This document shows, piece after piece, positions 1 through 9,363 of a DNA stretch of 50,543 nucleotides; within the stretch, counting starts at the first letter, position 1; each line of letters begins with the position of its first letter. The notes beneath the pieces were generated by a model, which was given only the letters and a program-made list of their open reading frames with translations, had not been told where the DNA came from and made no database searches. The DNA lies in NCBI GenBank assembly GCA_905215805.1, contig CAJMRL010000020.1, positions 1 to 50,543 of the forward strand, in the 5' to 3' direction. This DNA comes from an uncultured bacterium. Its GTDB lineage: Bacteria > Bacillota > Clostridia > UBA1381. The position numbers were made by a program, and so were the translations under genes.

Positions 1-48
1 ACCTTGCCAAGGTGAACGTCGCGAGTTCGAATCTCGTCTTCCGCTCCA
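1..48 (+). tRNA. tRNA-Gly(GCC), 5' end cut by window edge
   Basis: The window opens inside the anticodon stem. ACC, the loop TTGCCAA (anticodon GCC) and GGTGA are followed by a short variable loop, a T arm with the loop TTCGAAT, and the acceptor strand CTTCCGCT with an encoded CCA at 46-48. The missing 5' acceptor strand should read GCGGAAG or close to it. The GCC anticodon gives glycine. The D arm and 5' half lie outside the window. Confidence 0.93.
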
Positions 49-52
49 TTTA

Positions 53-78
53 AAAAGACGCACATTGATGCGTCTTTT
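53..78 (+). terminator. Intrinsic terminator after tRNA-Gly
   Basis: A 10-bp perfect stem AAAAGACGCA / TGCGTCTTTT (53-62 with 69-78) with a 6-nt loop starts 4 nt after the CCA. The 3' arm carries the T-run. It would end the tRNA transcript. Confidence 0.8.
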
Positions 79-134
79 GTGCTATGCGGGAAATGGCTTT
101 GGGAGTTATCCGAAGCGCTTTAAAAGGAGTAGGT

Positions 135-1325
135 ATGAAAAAATTTATCGCCTTTGTGCTTATAGCGGCGGCACTTCTTACAGTTAATGCTCAAACAGAT
201 TTCTTCTCCGATTTCGGAAGCCATGCTCCGGCTATAGAGGAACGTTTTCCTGATGTAGTCAGAGGCATAGAAAAGGGTTCGGCATATATTTCGGATATTA
301 CCGACCTTATCCCCTCGCCTTCGGAGCTTGTTGCTCTGATAAAAAATGAGAAGCTTCCTATAGATCCTTCGGACGTTGCCGTAAACGCTTACATAGAAAA
401 CAGTCCAATGCTGTCGTTTTACCCTGATGAAAACCTCAGCATAAAAATGAAGGACAGCTCTTATGTGCGTATTTTCGGTATTTCCGCTTCAAAAGAAAAA
501 AGTCATCTTATTGTGCGCTTTGCATCTGATTCCGATGATAAGCTTGACCAGATCTCTGTAAGCACCGATGCTGAGGGTGAATTTGACAAAACTATAAAGA
601 TCCCCGAATGCAGCGATGATAAAATACGCGTGGATGTGTATGCAGGACCTAAAGCATACGGCGATTTTACGAGCTGGATATATAATTATTTATACCTCGA
701 AAAAACCGCCGATGGAGGCTGGCAGGTATGGCGTTCTCCGGTATATGACAGTAACAAGGCGCTGTATTCGGAGGACCGCTCAATAAGCGACGCTTTAAAA
801 AGTACCGCTTCTATCCAAAGCTCAAGCGACGAAATTATTTCTCTCGCAAATGAGATAACCCGCGACTGCGCCGATGACTATGAGAAGCTGCGTGCTATCC
901 ATGACTGGGTATGTGAAAATATTTGGTATGATATGGACAGTATCAATTTAGACCAAACAGTCCCCTATGCTTCAGAGGAGGTACTTGAAAATAAAAGCGC
1001 GGTTTGTCTTGGATTTTCAACGCTTACCGCAGCATTGTGCAGAGCTGTAAATATACCGTGCAATGTTGTTTCCGGTTATGCGCTCGGCGTTGGAGAGGAC
1101 ACTGAATGGACTCAGCAGACAATTAATTCGGACGAACAAAATCATGCATGGAATGAAGCATATGTAAAAGGACGCTGGGTCATATTAGATACTACATGGG
1201 ATTGTCCTAACAGAATAGAAAACGGAGAAAGGTCTTCCGGCAAATCATCGTATTTATATTTTGATGCAAATCTCGACTTTTTCTCAAACAATCATAAGAT
1301 CACTGAATATATGAGAAAGCCGTAA
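135..1325 (+). CDS. Secreted transglutaminase-like domain protein
   Basis: A 396-residue protein with an N-terminal hydrophobic export segment (MKKFIAFVLIAAALL...). Its C-terminal third carries a transglutaminase-like fold of the papain superfamily. The visible catalytic triad is Cys in the AVCLGFS block, His in QNHAWNE and Asp in LDTTWD. In bacteria these domains act as proteases, peptidoglycan-linked hydrolases or crosslinkers, so the substrate here is unknown. The first two thirds (about residues 30-240) match nothing I recognise. I chose the start at 135 because AAAGGAG lies just upstream and the export segment begins there; an in-frame ATG at 84 would add 17 residues without a ribosome binding site. 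The gene stands alone, bounded by terminators. Confidence 0.82.
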   Translation: MKKFIAFVLIAAALLTVNAQTDFFSDFGSHAPAIEERFPDVVRGIEKGSAYISDITDLIPSPSELVALIKNEKLPIDPSDVAVNAYIENSPMLSFYPDENLSIKMKDSSYVRIFGISASKEKSHLIVRFASDSDDKLDQISVSTDAEGEFDKTIKIPECSDDKIRVDVYAGPKAYGDFTSWIYNYLYLEKTADGGWQVWRSPVYDSNKALYSEDRSISDALKSTASIQSSSDEIISLANEITRDCADDYEKLRAIHDWVCENIWYDMDSINLDQTVPYASEEVLENKSAVCLGFSTLTAALCRAVNIPCNVVSGYALGVGEDTEWTQQTINSDEQNHAWNEAYVKGRWVILDTTWDCPNRIENGERSSGKSSYLYFDANLDFFSNNHKITEYMRKP

Positions 1326-1340
1326 TTGCGGCTTTCTTTT
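1314..1340 (+). terminator. Intrinsic terminator overlapping the stop codon
   Basis: A 9-bp stem AGAAAGCCG / CGGCTTTCT (1314-1322, 1329-1337) runs into TTTT. The stop codon of the upstream gene (1323-1325) lies in the loop. Confidence 0.85.
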
Positions 1341-1410
1341 AGTTTTATTCCGTATATTTGTTACATTTTTTTTAAAATTGCCGTTTTCCCTTTAAAAATT
1401 ACATAATCTA

Positions 1411-1419
1411 TGATATAAT
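1411..1419 (+). promoter_or_regulatory. Extended -10 promoter for the glycosyltransferase operon
   Basis: TGATATAAT (TG-n-TATAAT) at 1411-1419 is a consensus extended -10. The -35 position (TTTAAA, 1391-1396, 17-bp spacer) is weak, as expected for an extended -10 promoter. The gene starts 43 nt downstream. Confidence 0.6.
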
Positions 1420-1461
1420 TATAAGATGATAATTCGCTACTTTATATAAGGGAGAATAATT

Positions 1462-2427
1462 ATGGAAAACAGTGTAAAACTCTATGTTGTTGTACCATGC
1501 TACAACGAAGAAGAAGTCCTTCCCGAAACGTCAAAGCAGATGCTTGAGCTGTTCGGAAGAATGAAGGATGACGGATTGATCAGTTCACAAAGCAGAATAA
1601 TATTTATCGACGACGGCTCAAAGGATAAAACATGGAGCCTTATATATGGATATTCAATGGAGCATAAGGAGATCGGCGGTATAAAGCTGGCGCATAATGC
1701 AGGACATCAAAATGCTCTTTTAAGCGGTCTTATGACCGTTAAGGATCAGTGCGACTGCGCAATTTCTATAGACGCCGATTTACAGGATGATATAAATGTG
1801 ATCCCGGAAATGGTACGTAAATTCAGAGACGAGGGATGCGATGTGGTTTACGGCGTACGCAACAAGCGCGATACCGATACCTTCTTTAAGCGTACCACTG
1901 CCGAAGGATTTTACCATATCATGCAGGCAATGGGAGTGAACGTTGTATTTAATCACGCCGATTACCGCCTTATGAGCGCCCGCGCTTTAAAAACATTATC
2001 AGAATTTCCGGAGCGTAATTTATTTTTGCGCGGAATGGTGCCTCTTGTCGGCTATAAATCCGACTGTGTATACTACAGCAGACACGAACGTTTTGCCGGT
2101 GAATCAAAATATCCGCTGAAAAAAATGCTCTCGTTCGCCTTTGACGGCATAACTTCATTCAGTATAAGTCCGATACGTCTTATATCCGCGCTGGGAGCAA
2201 TTGTATGTATAATTTCAATTATAATGGCAATATACACAATTGTCGCAAAAATCACCGGACATGCTAATTCCGGATGGGCGTCATTGATGATATCGATATG
2301 GTTCTTGGGAGGAGTCGAGCTGCTTGCTGTCGGACTTATCGGAGAATATATCGGAAAAATGTATAAGGAGGTAAAACGCAGGCCGCGGTATATTATCGAG
2401 GCATACGTTAATAACAGCGATGAATGA
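1462..2427 (+). CDS. Family 2 glycosyltransferase, polyprenyl-phosphate type (GtrB/DPM1-like)
   Basis: A 321-residue membrane glycosyltransferase. The N-terminal GT-A domain has VVPCYNEEEVLP, the acidic FIDDGSKD and the catalytic region SIDADLQDD. The last 90 residues hold two transmembrane helices (about 235-260 and 270-295), the usual form of enzymes that transfer a sugar from a nucleotide donor to undecaprenyl phosphate on the cytoplasmic face. The ribosome binding site is AAGGGAG. The reading frame overlaps the downstream thioredoxin reductase start by 8 nt, so the two are translationally coupled. No flippase or glycan acceptor gene is nearby, so the glycan is unknown. Confidence 0.88.
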   Translation: MENSVKLYVVVPCYNEEEVLPETSKQMLELFGRMKDDGLISSQSRIIFIDDGSKDKTWSLIYGYSMEHKEIGGIKLAHNAGHQNALLSGLMTVKDQCDCAISIDADLQDDINVIPEMVRKFRDEGCDVVYGVRNKRDTDTFFKRTTAEGFYHIMQAMGVNVVFNHADYRLMSARALKTLSEFPERNLFLRGMVPLVGYKSDCVYYSRHERFAGESKYPLKKMLSFAFDGITSFSISPIRLISALGAIVCIISIIMAIYTIVAKITGHANSGWASLMISIWFLGGVELLAVGLIGEYIGKMYKEVKRRPRYIIEAYVNNSDE

Positions 2428-3340
2428 TATATATGATATTATTATAATAGGCGGCGGCGCTGCCGGAATGAGCGCTGCTATATACGCCGCAAGAGGCGGA
2501 ATGAAAACTCTTTTGCTCGAAAAAATCTCCTACGGCGGTCAGGCTGTAAAGACCTATGAAATAGATAATTATCCTGGCATGGGCGATAACCCGACCGGGC
2601 CGGAGCTTGCCGAACGCATAGAAAAGCATGCAAGAAAATTCGGAGCAGATTTTGCGGTTGAAAATGTAAAATCAATAGAAGATGCCGGAGAGGACATAAA
2701 AACTGTCAAAACGAGAAGGCATGAATACAAAACAAAAGCGATAATATTTGCAACAGGCGCTTCGCCAAAAAAGCTGGAGATCCCGGGAGAAATGGAATTT
2801 ACAGGCGCAGGTGTGAGCTACTGCGCCACCTGTGACGGAGCCTTTTTCAAGGGACGCGACGTGGCTGTTGTCGGCGGAGGAAATACTGCCTTTGAGGATG
2901 CGCTCTATCTTTCGGGAATCTGCGAGAATGTATATATTCTCAACCGTTCCGAAAAATTCCGTGCCGTTCCGGTTCTTGTGGAAAAAGCACGCGAAAAAAA
3001 GAATATCACTATTTATACAAATGCTGTATGCGAGCGCTTTGAAGGTTCTCAAACTCTTGAACGCATTTATATGATAAAGGACGGCGAAAAAGGGTTTATT
3101 AATGTTTCGGGCGTTATAGTAGCTATAGGCATTACTCCGGATACAGCTCTTGCAAAAAAATGCGGTGTTGAAACATGCCCCCTCGGCTTTATAAAGACCG
3201 ATATTTACCTCGCATCAAATGTCAAGGGTATATTTGCGGCGGGGGACTGCCGGACTACTCCGCTCAGACAGGTCATAACAGCCGCCGCGGACGGAGCCGT
3301 AGCCGCAACAAGTGCGGTAAATTACTGTTTAAGTCTTTAA
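2420..3340 (+). CDS. trxB: Thioredoxin-disulfide reductase
   Basis: A 306-residue low-molecular-weight flavoprotein that reduces thioredoxin with NADPH. The FAD site is IIIGGGAAGMSA near the N-terminus. The redox-active pair is CATC within YCATCDGAFF (about residues 134-137). The NADPH-binding loop is VVGGGNTAFEDA and the second FAD motif is FAAGDCR near the C-terminus. The length fits the family (300-320). It is the middle gene of a tightly spaced operon; its link to a glycosyltransferase and an amidohydrolase is not an obvious pathway. No thioredoxin gene is seen in the window. Confidence 0.93.
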   Translation: MNDIYDIIIIGGGAAGMSAAIYAARGGMKTLLLEKISYGGQAVKTYEIDNYPGMGDNPTGPELAERIEKHARKFGADFAVENVKSIEDAGEDIKTVKTRRHEYKTKAIIFATGASPKKLEIPGEMEFTGAGVSYCATCDGAFFKGRDVAVVGGGNTAFEDALYLSGICENVYILNRSEKFRAVPVLVEKAREKKNITIYTNAVCERFEGSQTLERIYMIKDGEKGFINVSGVIVAIGITPDTALAKKCGVETCPLGFIKTDIYLASNVKGIFAAGDCRTTPLRQVITAAADGAVAATSAVNYCLSL

Positions 3341-3359
3341 AATTAAGGAAAATATATAT

Positions 3360-4529
3360 ATGAAAATAATAAAAAATGCAATGCTCGTTACAATGACGGG
3401 AAAAATATTTGAAAACGGAAAGCTCGTATTTGACGATAAGATAATTTATGCCGGAGAAGACAATTCCGCATTTGAATCTTCCGCCGAAGCTGAAATTATT
3501 GACGTTGGCGGAATGATTGTAATGCCCGGTCTTGTGGACGCCCACTCACATCTGGGCATGTTCGAGGATTCTCTCGGCTTTGAGGGTGACGACGGAAATG
3601 AAGACAGCGAGCCTGTAACTCCTCAGCTACGCGCTATTGATGCTATAAACCCATTCGACCGCGGCTTTGAGGAAGCAAGGGCAGCCGGAGTTACTGCCGT
3701 TGTAACCGGTCCGGGCAGCGCCAATCCTGTGGGCGGGCAATTTGCCGCCATGAAGACTGCGGGAATATGTATTGACGATATGGTCATAAAAGCGCCATGC
3801 GCTATGAAGATGGCTTTGGGCGAGAACCCAAAAGTCGTTCATAACGAAAAGGACGATGCACCTGTGACCCGTATGGGAACAATGTCGCTTATACGGGAGC
3901 TTATGTTTAAGGCAAAAATATATGCAGAGCAGCTTGACGCTTACAACGATAACAGCGAGGATAACGAACGTCCCGAATTTGATATAAAGCTCGAGGCTAT
4001 GCTTCCTGTGTTAAAGCGTGAGATACCGGTTAAGATACACGCACACCGTGCTGACGACATATGCAGCGCGATAAGACTCGGAAAGGAATTCGATATAGAT
4101 GTTACAATAGAACATTGCTCCGACGGCGACAGGATAGCTGATATACTCGAAAGAGAGCATCTGCCGATAAATCTCGGTCCTACTCTCGGCGACAGAAGCA
4201 AGCCGGAGCTGAAGAACCTGACATTTGCAACATATAAAAACCTTTCTGACAGAGGGCTTGATGTTGCAATCATAACAGATCATCCGGAAATCACCGAAAA
4301 TAATCTTCCGTTATGCGCCGCGCTTGCCGTAAAAAATGGTATGAACGAAGAAAAAGCCCTCAGGGCAATAACTGTAACGGCGGCTCAAAATTGCCGTATA
4401 GACGGCCGCGTAGGCACTCTTGAAAAAGGAAAAGATGCAGATATTGCTGTATTTACCGATTTGCCTACCAAATTTGATTCAGTATGCAAAATGACATTTA
4501 TAGAAGGAGAATTGGTATACAAGGCATAA
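3360..4529 (+). CDS. Metal-dependent amidohydrolase, imidazolonepropionase-like
   Basis: A 389-residue cytoplasmic hydrolase of the amidohydrolase superfamily. Metal ligands are visible in order: HSH in VDAHSHLG (about residue 62), HAH in VKIHAHRAD (about 225), EHC in VTIEHCSDG and the Asp of IITDHPE. The C-terminal half has the family's KGKDADIAVF stretch. A Gly/Ser-rich loop (VVTGPGSANPVGGQF) is typical of the COG1228 group, whose members act on varied amides, lactams and dipeptides, so the substrate cannot be named. It starts 19 nt after trxB with the weak site AAGGAA and ends the operon before the inverted-repeat element at 4534. Confidence 0.85.
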   Translation: MKIIKNAMLVTMTGKIFENGKLVFDDKIIYAGEDNSAFESSAEAEIIDVGGMIVMPGLVDAHSHLGMFEDSLGFEGDDGNEDSEPVTPQLRAIDAINPFDRGFEEARAAGVTAVVTGPGSANPVGGQFAAMKTAGICIDDMVIKAPCAMKMALGENPKVVHNEKDDAPVTRMGTMSLIRELMFKAKIYAEQLDAYNDNSEDNERPEFDIKLEAMLPVLKREIPVKIHAHRADDICSAIRLGKEFDIDVTIEHCSDGDRIADILEREHLPINLGPTLGDRSKPELKNLTFATYKNLSDRGLDVAIITDHPEITENNLPLCAALAVKNGMNEEKALRAITVTAAQNCRIDGRVGTLEKGKDADIAVFTDLPTKFDSVCKMTFIEGELVYKA

Positions 4530-4533
4530 AAAT

Positions 4534-4669
4534 GGGGCTGTCGCTTTTAGCGCAGAACGTTTAAAGGCTGTAAAAGCCTTTAAACTACGAACAGAACTCA
4601 CCTCTCGATGTACACAAAGTACACCTTCGGGTGAGTTCTGTCCGTTCTGCATCTAAAATCGAGCACCCC
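4534..4669. repeat. 136-bp nested inverted-repeat element between convergent genes
   Basis: The outer arms GGGGCTGTCGCTTTTAG and CTAAAATCGAGCACCCC pair at 14 of 17 positions. Inside are GCAGAACG / CGTTCTGC (4552-4559, 4643-4650) and two arms of a branched structure. One is an 11-bp hairpin GTTTAAAGGCT / AGCCTTTAAAC (4559-4569, 4575-4585). The other is a 12-bp stem ACAGAACTCACC / GGTGAGTTCTGT (4591-4602, 4630-4641) tipped by TGTAC / GTACA. The element fills the gap between the amidohydrolase (+) and mrdA (-). It could act as a two-way terminator, a folded RNA or a small non-coding mobile repeat. The hairpin at the right edge of the window begins with the same GGGGCTGT. Confidence 0.75.
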
Positions 4670-4704
4670 TATCAGTTCCTATGAACCTCTTCTCTTTATT
4701 TTAA

Positions 4705-6894
4705 TTACGGCAGAAGCTGCTGCGATGATGACTGCACCGGAGTCTGCGTCTGTTCCGCCGGCTGGTTTGACGATGACGGCTGTGAACTTGCCTGTGCAGC
4801 CGCCTGTGCCTGTGCCTGCGCTGCGTTCGCGCTGGCTATTTCTTTTTCAAAATACTTATCAAATATATCTCTTACCACGTAACCGGCATTTGTTCCGGCT
4901 ACACCATGCTCAAGAACAACCGCCACCGCGATTTGCGGATCATCAAACGGTGCGTAAGCTATAAACACGGCGTTATTCGAGCCGTTTCCAAGCTGAGCCG
5001 TACCGGTTTTTCCTCCCACCGCAATTTTATAATCCGCGAAAATATCGCTCGCGCTTCCCTCGTCCGTAACCTTTCTCATTCCGTTTTTAACAGCGTTTAA
5101 GACCTCGTCGCTCATATCTATTGTTTCTTCGACCTGAGGCTCAAATTCCTTTACCACGCTTCCATCAACTGAAGAACGTATACTCTTTATCAGATTTACC
5201 TTATGCCTTACTCCGTCATTTGCGATAGTAGCAGCATAGTTTGCAAGCTGTATAGGCGTGAACAAGCTGTATGACTGTCCTATCGCCGCCTGAAGCGTAT
5301 CTCCGCCGAACCAGCTTTGGTCTGTAACAGATGACACAACCTCTTTTTTATATTCCGGGCTTGCCATATGTCCGCTTACCTCTTCGCTCAATTCAACCCC
5401 CGTCTTTAAGCCTAAGCCGAATTTTTTGGCATATTCGTCAAGCGTTTCTATTCCCATTCTCCTTCCCACTTCATAGAAGAAATAGTTACAGGAATTTTCT
5501 ATCGCCTGCGAAACATTTATAGGTCCATGAGTCAAATGATAATCAGTCCATATCCAGCAGGCAGGCTGATAATCGCCATAATATTTATATATACCCTCAT
5601 CAGTGATGATCTCATCGACCGTAAGATTTCCAGACTGCAATGCAGCGATCGCCGAAAGCGGCTTGAATGTTGAACCGGGGGAATATGTTCCGCTCACCGC
5701 TCTGTTCCACAACGGATTTGCATCATCCTTCAAAAGCTCGCTGTATATTTCGTCAAAGCGGGACATATCATATGTCGGATATGACGCGCAGGTCAGCAGC
5801 TCGCCCGTCTTTACGTCTATCACCACCGCTGCTCCGGCGTCGCAGTCCGCTCCTTTGTTCTTTGTTCCGTTAGCGCTTATACTCTTTATTGTTCTCGCAA
5901 GACTATCCTCTGTATACTTCTGAAGCTCACTGTCAATCGTAAGAATCACATAATCTCCCGGCACAGGCTCCTTATTGTCTATAACAGTGACCTCCTCGCC
6001 GTCCACCTGCTTAAGCGAGCCTGTAGTTCCGTCCTCGCCTCTTAGGTAGCTTTCCGCCCACTGCTCTATTCCCTGTTTACCGATTATGTCGTTCATGCCA
6101 TAGCCTTCATCTTTTTTCGCACTGTATTCCTCAGCGCTTATTTTTCCTGTACGGCCTAAAATATGAGTAGCAAGTCCCGGTTGATTATATACCCTCACAT
6201 AATCATTTGATACCGTCACGTTTTTATATAGATCCGGATTTTCTTTTATTCTCGTTACTATATTTACGTTAACATCATCGGCAATCGTAAACGGAGTGAC
6301 AGTTGAAAATCCGTGCAGATCCGCTTCATATCTTGCGCCTATTATTCGCCTTGCCTGATCCTCGCTGTATTCCGGAGAGATCTCATATATCTTCTTAAAC
6401 GTTTCTATTACAGTATCAGCGCTCATATCTGAGGAAATATGCTTATCCTTATATTTATCCTCATCCTTATATACATTATCATCAAACCAAGCCTGACTTT
6501 CATCATCTGTGCTTCCGTTACCGTTCTCGTCCTCGAACTCAAATGTGTACGGAGCATTGCCTATCGGAAGCGTATCATAATATTCGCAGTCCGAAGACAT
6601 CAATAAATCAGTCACACTCTCAAACACACTGTTAAGCTCAGCATTATCCATTCCCGCCTTCTGTATGAGAATGCTGTATCCGACCTTATTTGACACAAGA
6701 GCAGTTCCGTAACGGTCAAGTATTTCTCCTCTCGGAGCCTTCTCCACCTGATTTATCGTGATGCGGTTGTCCGCGACCTCCTTATACTGCTTTCCTTCCA
6801 AAATCTGAAGCTTGAAAAGCGTCCATATGATCGCGCACATCATCACAAGCATCATAAGCTTTAATATAAAAAATCTCACTTTACTGTTAGGCAT
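4705..6894 (-). CDS. mrdA: Penicillin-binding protein 2, peptidoglycan D,D-transpeptidase
   Basis: A 729-residue class B penicillin-binding protein that crosslinks peptidoglycan on the outer face of the membrane for elongation. It has an N-terminal membrane anchor (about residues 8-25), a PBP dimer domain (about 50-320) and a transpeptidase domain with STFK in SPGSTFKP (about 405), SCN in ENSCNYFF (about 465) and KTGT in GGKTGTAQ (about 630). The C-terminus is a low-complexity Ala/Gln/Ser tail of about 50 residues, unusual for the family core and probably disordered. It is the last gene of the mre operon and starts 10 nt after mreD. Confidence 0.95.
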   Translation of the reverse strand: MPNSKVRFFILKLMMLVMMCAIIWTLFKLQILEGKQYKEVADNRITINQVEKAPRGEILDRYGTALVSNKVGYSILIQKAGMDNAELNSVFESVTDLLMSSDCEYYDTLPIGNAPYTFEFEDENGNGSTDDESQAWFDDNVYKDEDKYKDKHISSDMSADTVIETFKKIYEISPEYSEDQARRIIGARYEADLHGFSTVTPFTIADDVNVNIVTRIKENPDLYKNVTVSNDYVRVYNQPGLATHILGRTGKISAEEYSAKKDEGYGMNDIIGKQGIEQWAESYLRGEDGTTGSLKQVDGEEVTVIDNKEPVPGDYVILTIDSELQKYTEDSLARTIKSISANGTKNKGADCDAGAAVVIDVKTGELLTCASYPTYDMSRFDEIYSELLKDDANPLWNRAVSGTYSPGSTFKPLSAIAALQSGNLTVDEIITDEGIYKYYGDYQPACWIWTDYHLTHGPINVSQAIENSCNYFFYEVGRRMGIETLDEYAKKFGLGLKTGVELSEEVSGHMASPEYKKEVVSSVTDQSWFGGDTLQAAIGQSYSLFTPIQLANYAATIANDGVRHKVNLIKSIRSSVDGSVVKEFEPQVEETIDMSDEVLNAVKNGMRKVTDEGSASDIFADYKIAVGGKTGTAQLGNGSNNAVFIAYAPFDDPQIAVAVVLEHGVAGTNAGYVVRDIFDKYFEKEIASANAAQAQAQAAAQASSQPSSSNQPAEQTQTPVQSSSQQLLP

Positions 6895-6904
6895 GTCTCT
6901 ACCC

Positions 6905-7408
6905 CTATTCTATAATAAGCTGTTTCTTTTTTGACTTGTACACAGTTTTCCTAACTATGGGATATATTACAAGAGCCGCCGCTGTATCGTACAAAACCGT
7001 AAATACCAGAACTCTCAAAAATACTATCCCAAATCCGGAAATGCCCGAATACAGCATAATATAAGAAAGTCCTTCAAGTACAACACTGCCGATAAACATA
7101 TAAATCATATACTTCGCAAAATCCGGCATATACCTGGGATGTGTACGCATATTGAATACAATAATCGAAATATAAGTATAAAAAAGCAGCGCAAGCGTAA
7201 AATTTCTTCCGCAAAGCGACGCCGCAAGAACGGCGCATACAACAGAAATTGTGACCGAGCGTTTAAAAGAATCCTCCATAATGGCAACGCACAGCACAAA
7301 AGGAAGTATCAAATCCGGTCTTGCTCCCGCTATCTTTATATAATTCACAATCACCGTCTGAACAAGAAACAACAGCACTATCCATACTATAATTTTAAGA
7401 TTCCTCAT
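6905..7408 (-). CDS. mreD: Rod shape-determining protein MreD
   Basis: A 167-residue integral membrane protein with about five hydrophobic helices and few charged residues, the usual size and form of MreD. With MreB, MreC and PBP2 it forms the elongasome that sets rod shape. Its start codon directly abuts the mreC stop, and its ribosome binding site (GAGG) lies inside the end of mreC, so translation is coupled. Sequence conservation in MreD is low; the call rests strongly on position. Confidence 0.9.
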   Translation of the reverse strand: MRNLKIIVWIVLLFLVQTVIVNYIKIAGARPDLILPFVLCVAIMEDSFKRSVTISVVCAVLAASLCGRNFTLALLFYTYISIIVFNMRTHPRYMPDFAKYMIYMFIGSVVLEGLSYIMLYSGISGFGIVFLRVLVFTVLYDTAAALVIYPIVRKTVYKSKKKQLIIE

Positions 7409-8242
7409 TTACCTCGCCATTCCGTTTATAACCAAGACCTCGCGCAGCTGCGCAAAATCCACCGCCGGCTGAACAAGAGCATTTTTAATGCGTCCCGTAT
7501 TGTCAGCCTCTACCTCTGTTATGCGTCCGACAACAAATCCCTCCGGATATATTCCGCCGGAGCCGGAGGTTTCCAAAAGGTCCCCGACTATCAATCCTGA
7601 CTCGTTTCCTATAAAGGACACTCTGCAAAGCCCCTGCATACAAAGCTCTCCGTCTCCCTCAACAACTCCTATTTCTCCGGTCCTCGGAACTCTTATTCCC
7701 GTAGCACTGCCGGTGTTTATAACCGATGACACCGTAGCCCAGTTTTCTCCTACCGCTATTACTCTTCCTACCACGCCTTCCGACGTAACAACACTGTTTC
7801 CAACCGCAATAGCGGCATTTTTTCCCTTATTTATTTCAAGCGTGTCATACCAATTGTTTGTAGAATACGCTATTACGGACGCAGCCACCGTTGAATAATC
7901 AGTTATGCTGTTTTTAAGCTCCAAAAGCGACTGTAATCTTTCATTTTCACGCCTGTAGCTTTCCGCATCCCTATTTGCCGCGGTAAGCTCGTTTACCTTT
8001 GCAACAAGCTCCTCATTCTGTTTTTTATAGCTGTCCGCCTCCCATACAAAGCTTATCACTCCGTCTACCTTTGCCGCTATATATGACAGACCGTTCTGAA
8101 ACGGAGAAAACACCGTCCTAACAGCGTTTGAGACGGGATTTGAGCCTGTAAAATGTACAACGAGCACGCAGGCCGCCGCGCAAAGCGCAACAATGATCGC
8201 TATCATAACGCCGCGCTTTTTTAAAATCGGTCTTTTAGGCAT
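7409..8242 (-). CDS. mreC: Rod shape-determining protein MreC
   Basis: A 277-residue bitopic membrane protein: a basic N-terminus (MPKRPILKKRGV), one transmembrane helix (about residues 13-32), a coiled coil (about 70-105) and a double beta-barrel domain with VVTSEGVVGRV typical of MreC. It scaffolds the cell-wall elongation complex outside the membrane. I chose the start at 8242 because AAAGGA lies 11 nt upstream; an in-frame ATG at 8263 and a TTG at 8293 would add 7 or 17 residues with no better site. It follows mreB by about 60 nt. Confidence 0.9.
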   Translation of the reverse strand: MPKRPILKKRGVMIAIIVALCAAACVLVVHFTGSNPVSNAVRTVFSPFQNGLSYIAAKVDGVISFVWEADSYKKQNEELVAKVNELTAANRDAESYRRENERLQSLLELKNSITDYSTVAASVIAYSTNNWYDTLEINKGKNAAIAVGNSVVTSEGVVGRVIAVGENWATVSSVINTGSATGIRVPRTGEIGVVEGDGELCMQGLCRVSFIGNESGLIVGDLLETSGSGGIYPEGFVVGRITEVEADNTGRIKNALVQPAVDFAQLREVLVINGMAR

Positions 8243-8301
8243 TTTGATTATGTTCCTTTCCATATTTACCCGAAGACAAAGCCTTTCAGGCAACTGTATT
8301 T

Positions 8302-9315
8302 TTATTCATTAAAGCCCTTTCTTTTATCTATAAGCTTCTTTATGTTGTCAAGCATTCTTCCTGTTCCCACAGCAACGCAGTCAAGCGGATATTCCGCCAC
8401 ATGGCATGGTATGCCTGTAGTTTCGGTTATAAGCCTGTCAAGTCCTTTTATAAGCGCTCCTCCGCCGGTAAGCATTATACCTGTTTCCATAATATCCGCC
8501 GCCAGTTCAGGAGGTGTATTTTCAAGAGTATATTTTACCGCTTCGACCATTTCCTCTATATTCTCGCTCATAGCCTCGCGCACTTCTGTCTCCTTGACCT
8601 GTATATTTTTCGGAAGTCCGGTTGACACATCACGTCCTCTGACGTCATACATTCCCTCTTCATTATCCTCATAAGCGGAACCTATATTCATCTTTATTTC
8701 TTCCGCCATTCTGTCGCCTATGTTTATTCCGTGTATTTTCTTAAGATAATTTATAATTGAGCTGTTTAGAGCATCTCCGGCGATTCTTATGGATTTTGAA
8801 GACACTATGCCGCCAAGCGATATAACCGCTACCTCGGTTGTTCCGCCGCCTATATCAACGACCATGCTACCCTTTGCGTCATCGACCGGAAGTCCCGCGC
8901 CTACCGCCGCAGCCATAGGCTCCTCAACAAGCACAACCTCTTTTGCTCCCGCCTGCATTACGGACTCCTCTACCGCTCTTCTTTCAACCTCGGTTATCCC
9001 CGAAGGAATACAAACTATGACCCTTGGCTTAAACACAGCTCCGCTTTTTGCCTGGCGGATAAACGCTCTTATCATAGCCTGAGTTATATCAAAATCAGCT
9101 ATAACGCCGTCCTTCATCGGGCGCACAGCTATAATATTTTCCGGCGTTCTTCCTATCATTTCATTAGCGGCATTTCCGACCGCAAGCACCTTTCCGGTAT
9201 ATTTGTCTATAGCCACAACCGACGGCTCTCTTACCGTTATTCCTGTTCCTTTAACATAGACAAGAGTATTTGCTGTTCCCAAATCTATACCAATATCTTT
9301 AGATAAAAATCCCAT
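8302..9315 (-). CDS. mreB: Rod shape-determining actin homologue MreB
   Basis: A 337-residue bacterial actin that polymerises under the membrane and guides wall synthesis. Visible signatures are IGIDLGTANTLVYVKG at the N-terminus (phosphate 1), VVDIGGGTTEVAVIS (phosphate 2) and ITGGGALIKGLD-type adenosine loop MLTGGGALIKG near the C-terminus. The length is normal. The ribosome binding site AAAGGAGA lies well placed before ATG. A 48-nt gap separates it from maf. Confidence 0.97.
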   Translation of the reverse strand: MGFLSKDIGIDLGTANTLVYVKGTGITVREPSVVAIDKYTGKVLAVGNAANEMIGRTPENIIAVRPMKDGVIADFDITQAMIRAFIRQAKSGAVFKPRVIVCIPSGITEVERRAVEESVMQAGAKEVVLVEEPMAAAVGAGLPVDDAKGSMVVDIGGGTTEVAVISLGGIVSSKSIRIAGDALNSSIINYLKKIHGINIGDRMAEEIKMNIGSAYEDNEEGMYDVRGRDVSTGLPKNIQVKETEVREAMSENIEEMVEAVKYTLENTPPELAADIMETGIMLTGGGALIKGLDRLITETTGIPCHVAEYPLDCVAVGTGRMLDNIKKLIDKRKGFNE

Positions 9316-9363
9316 TTTATTTCTCCTTTTATTCTATTGTAAGCAATTGCTGAAATCATGCGG

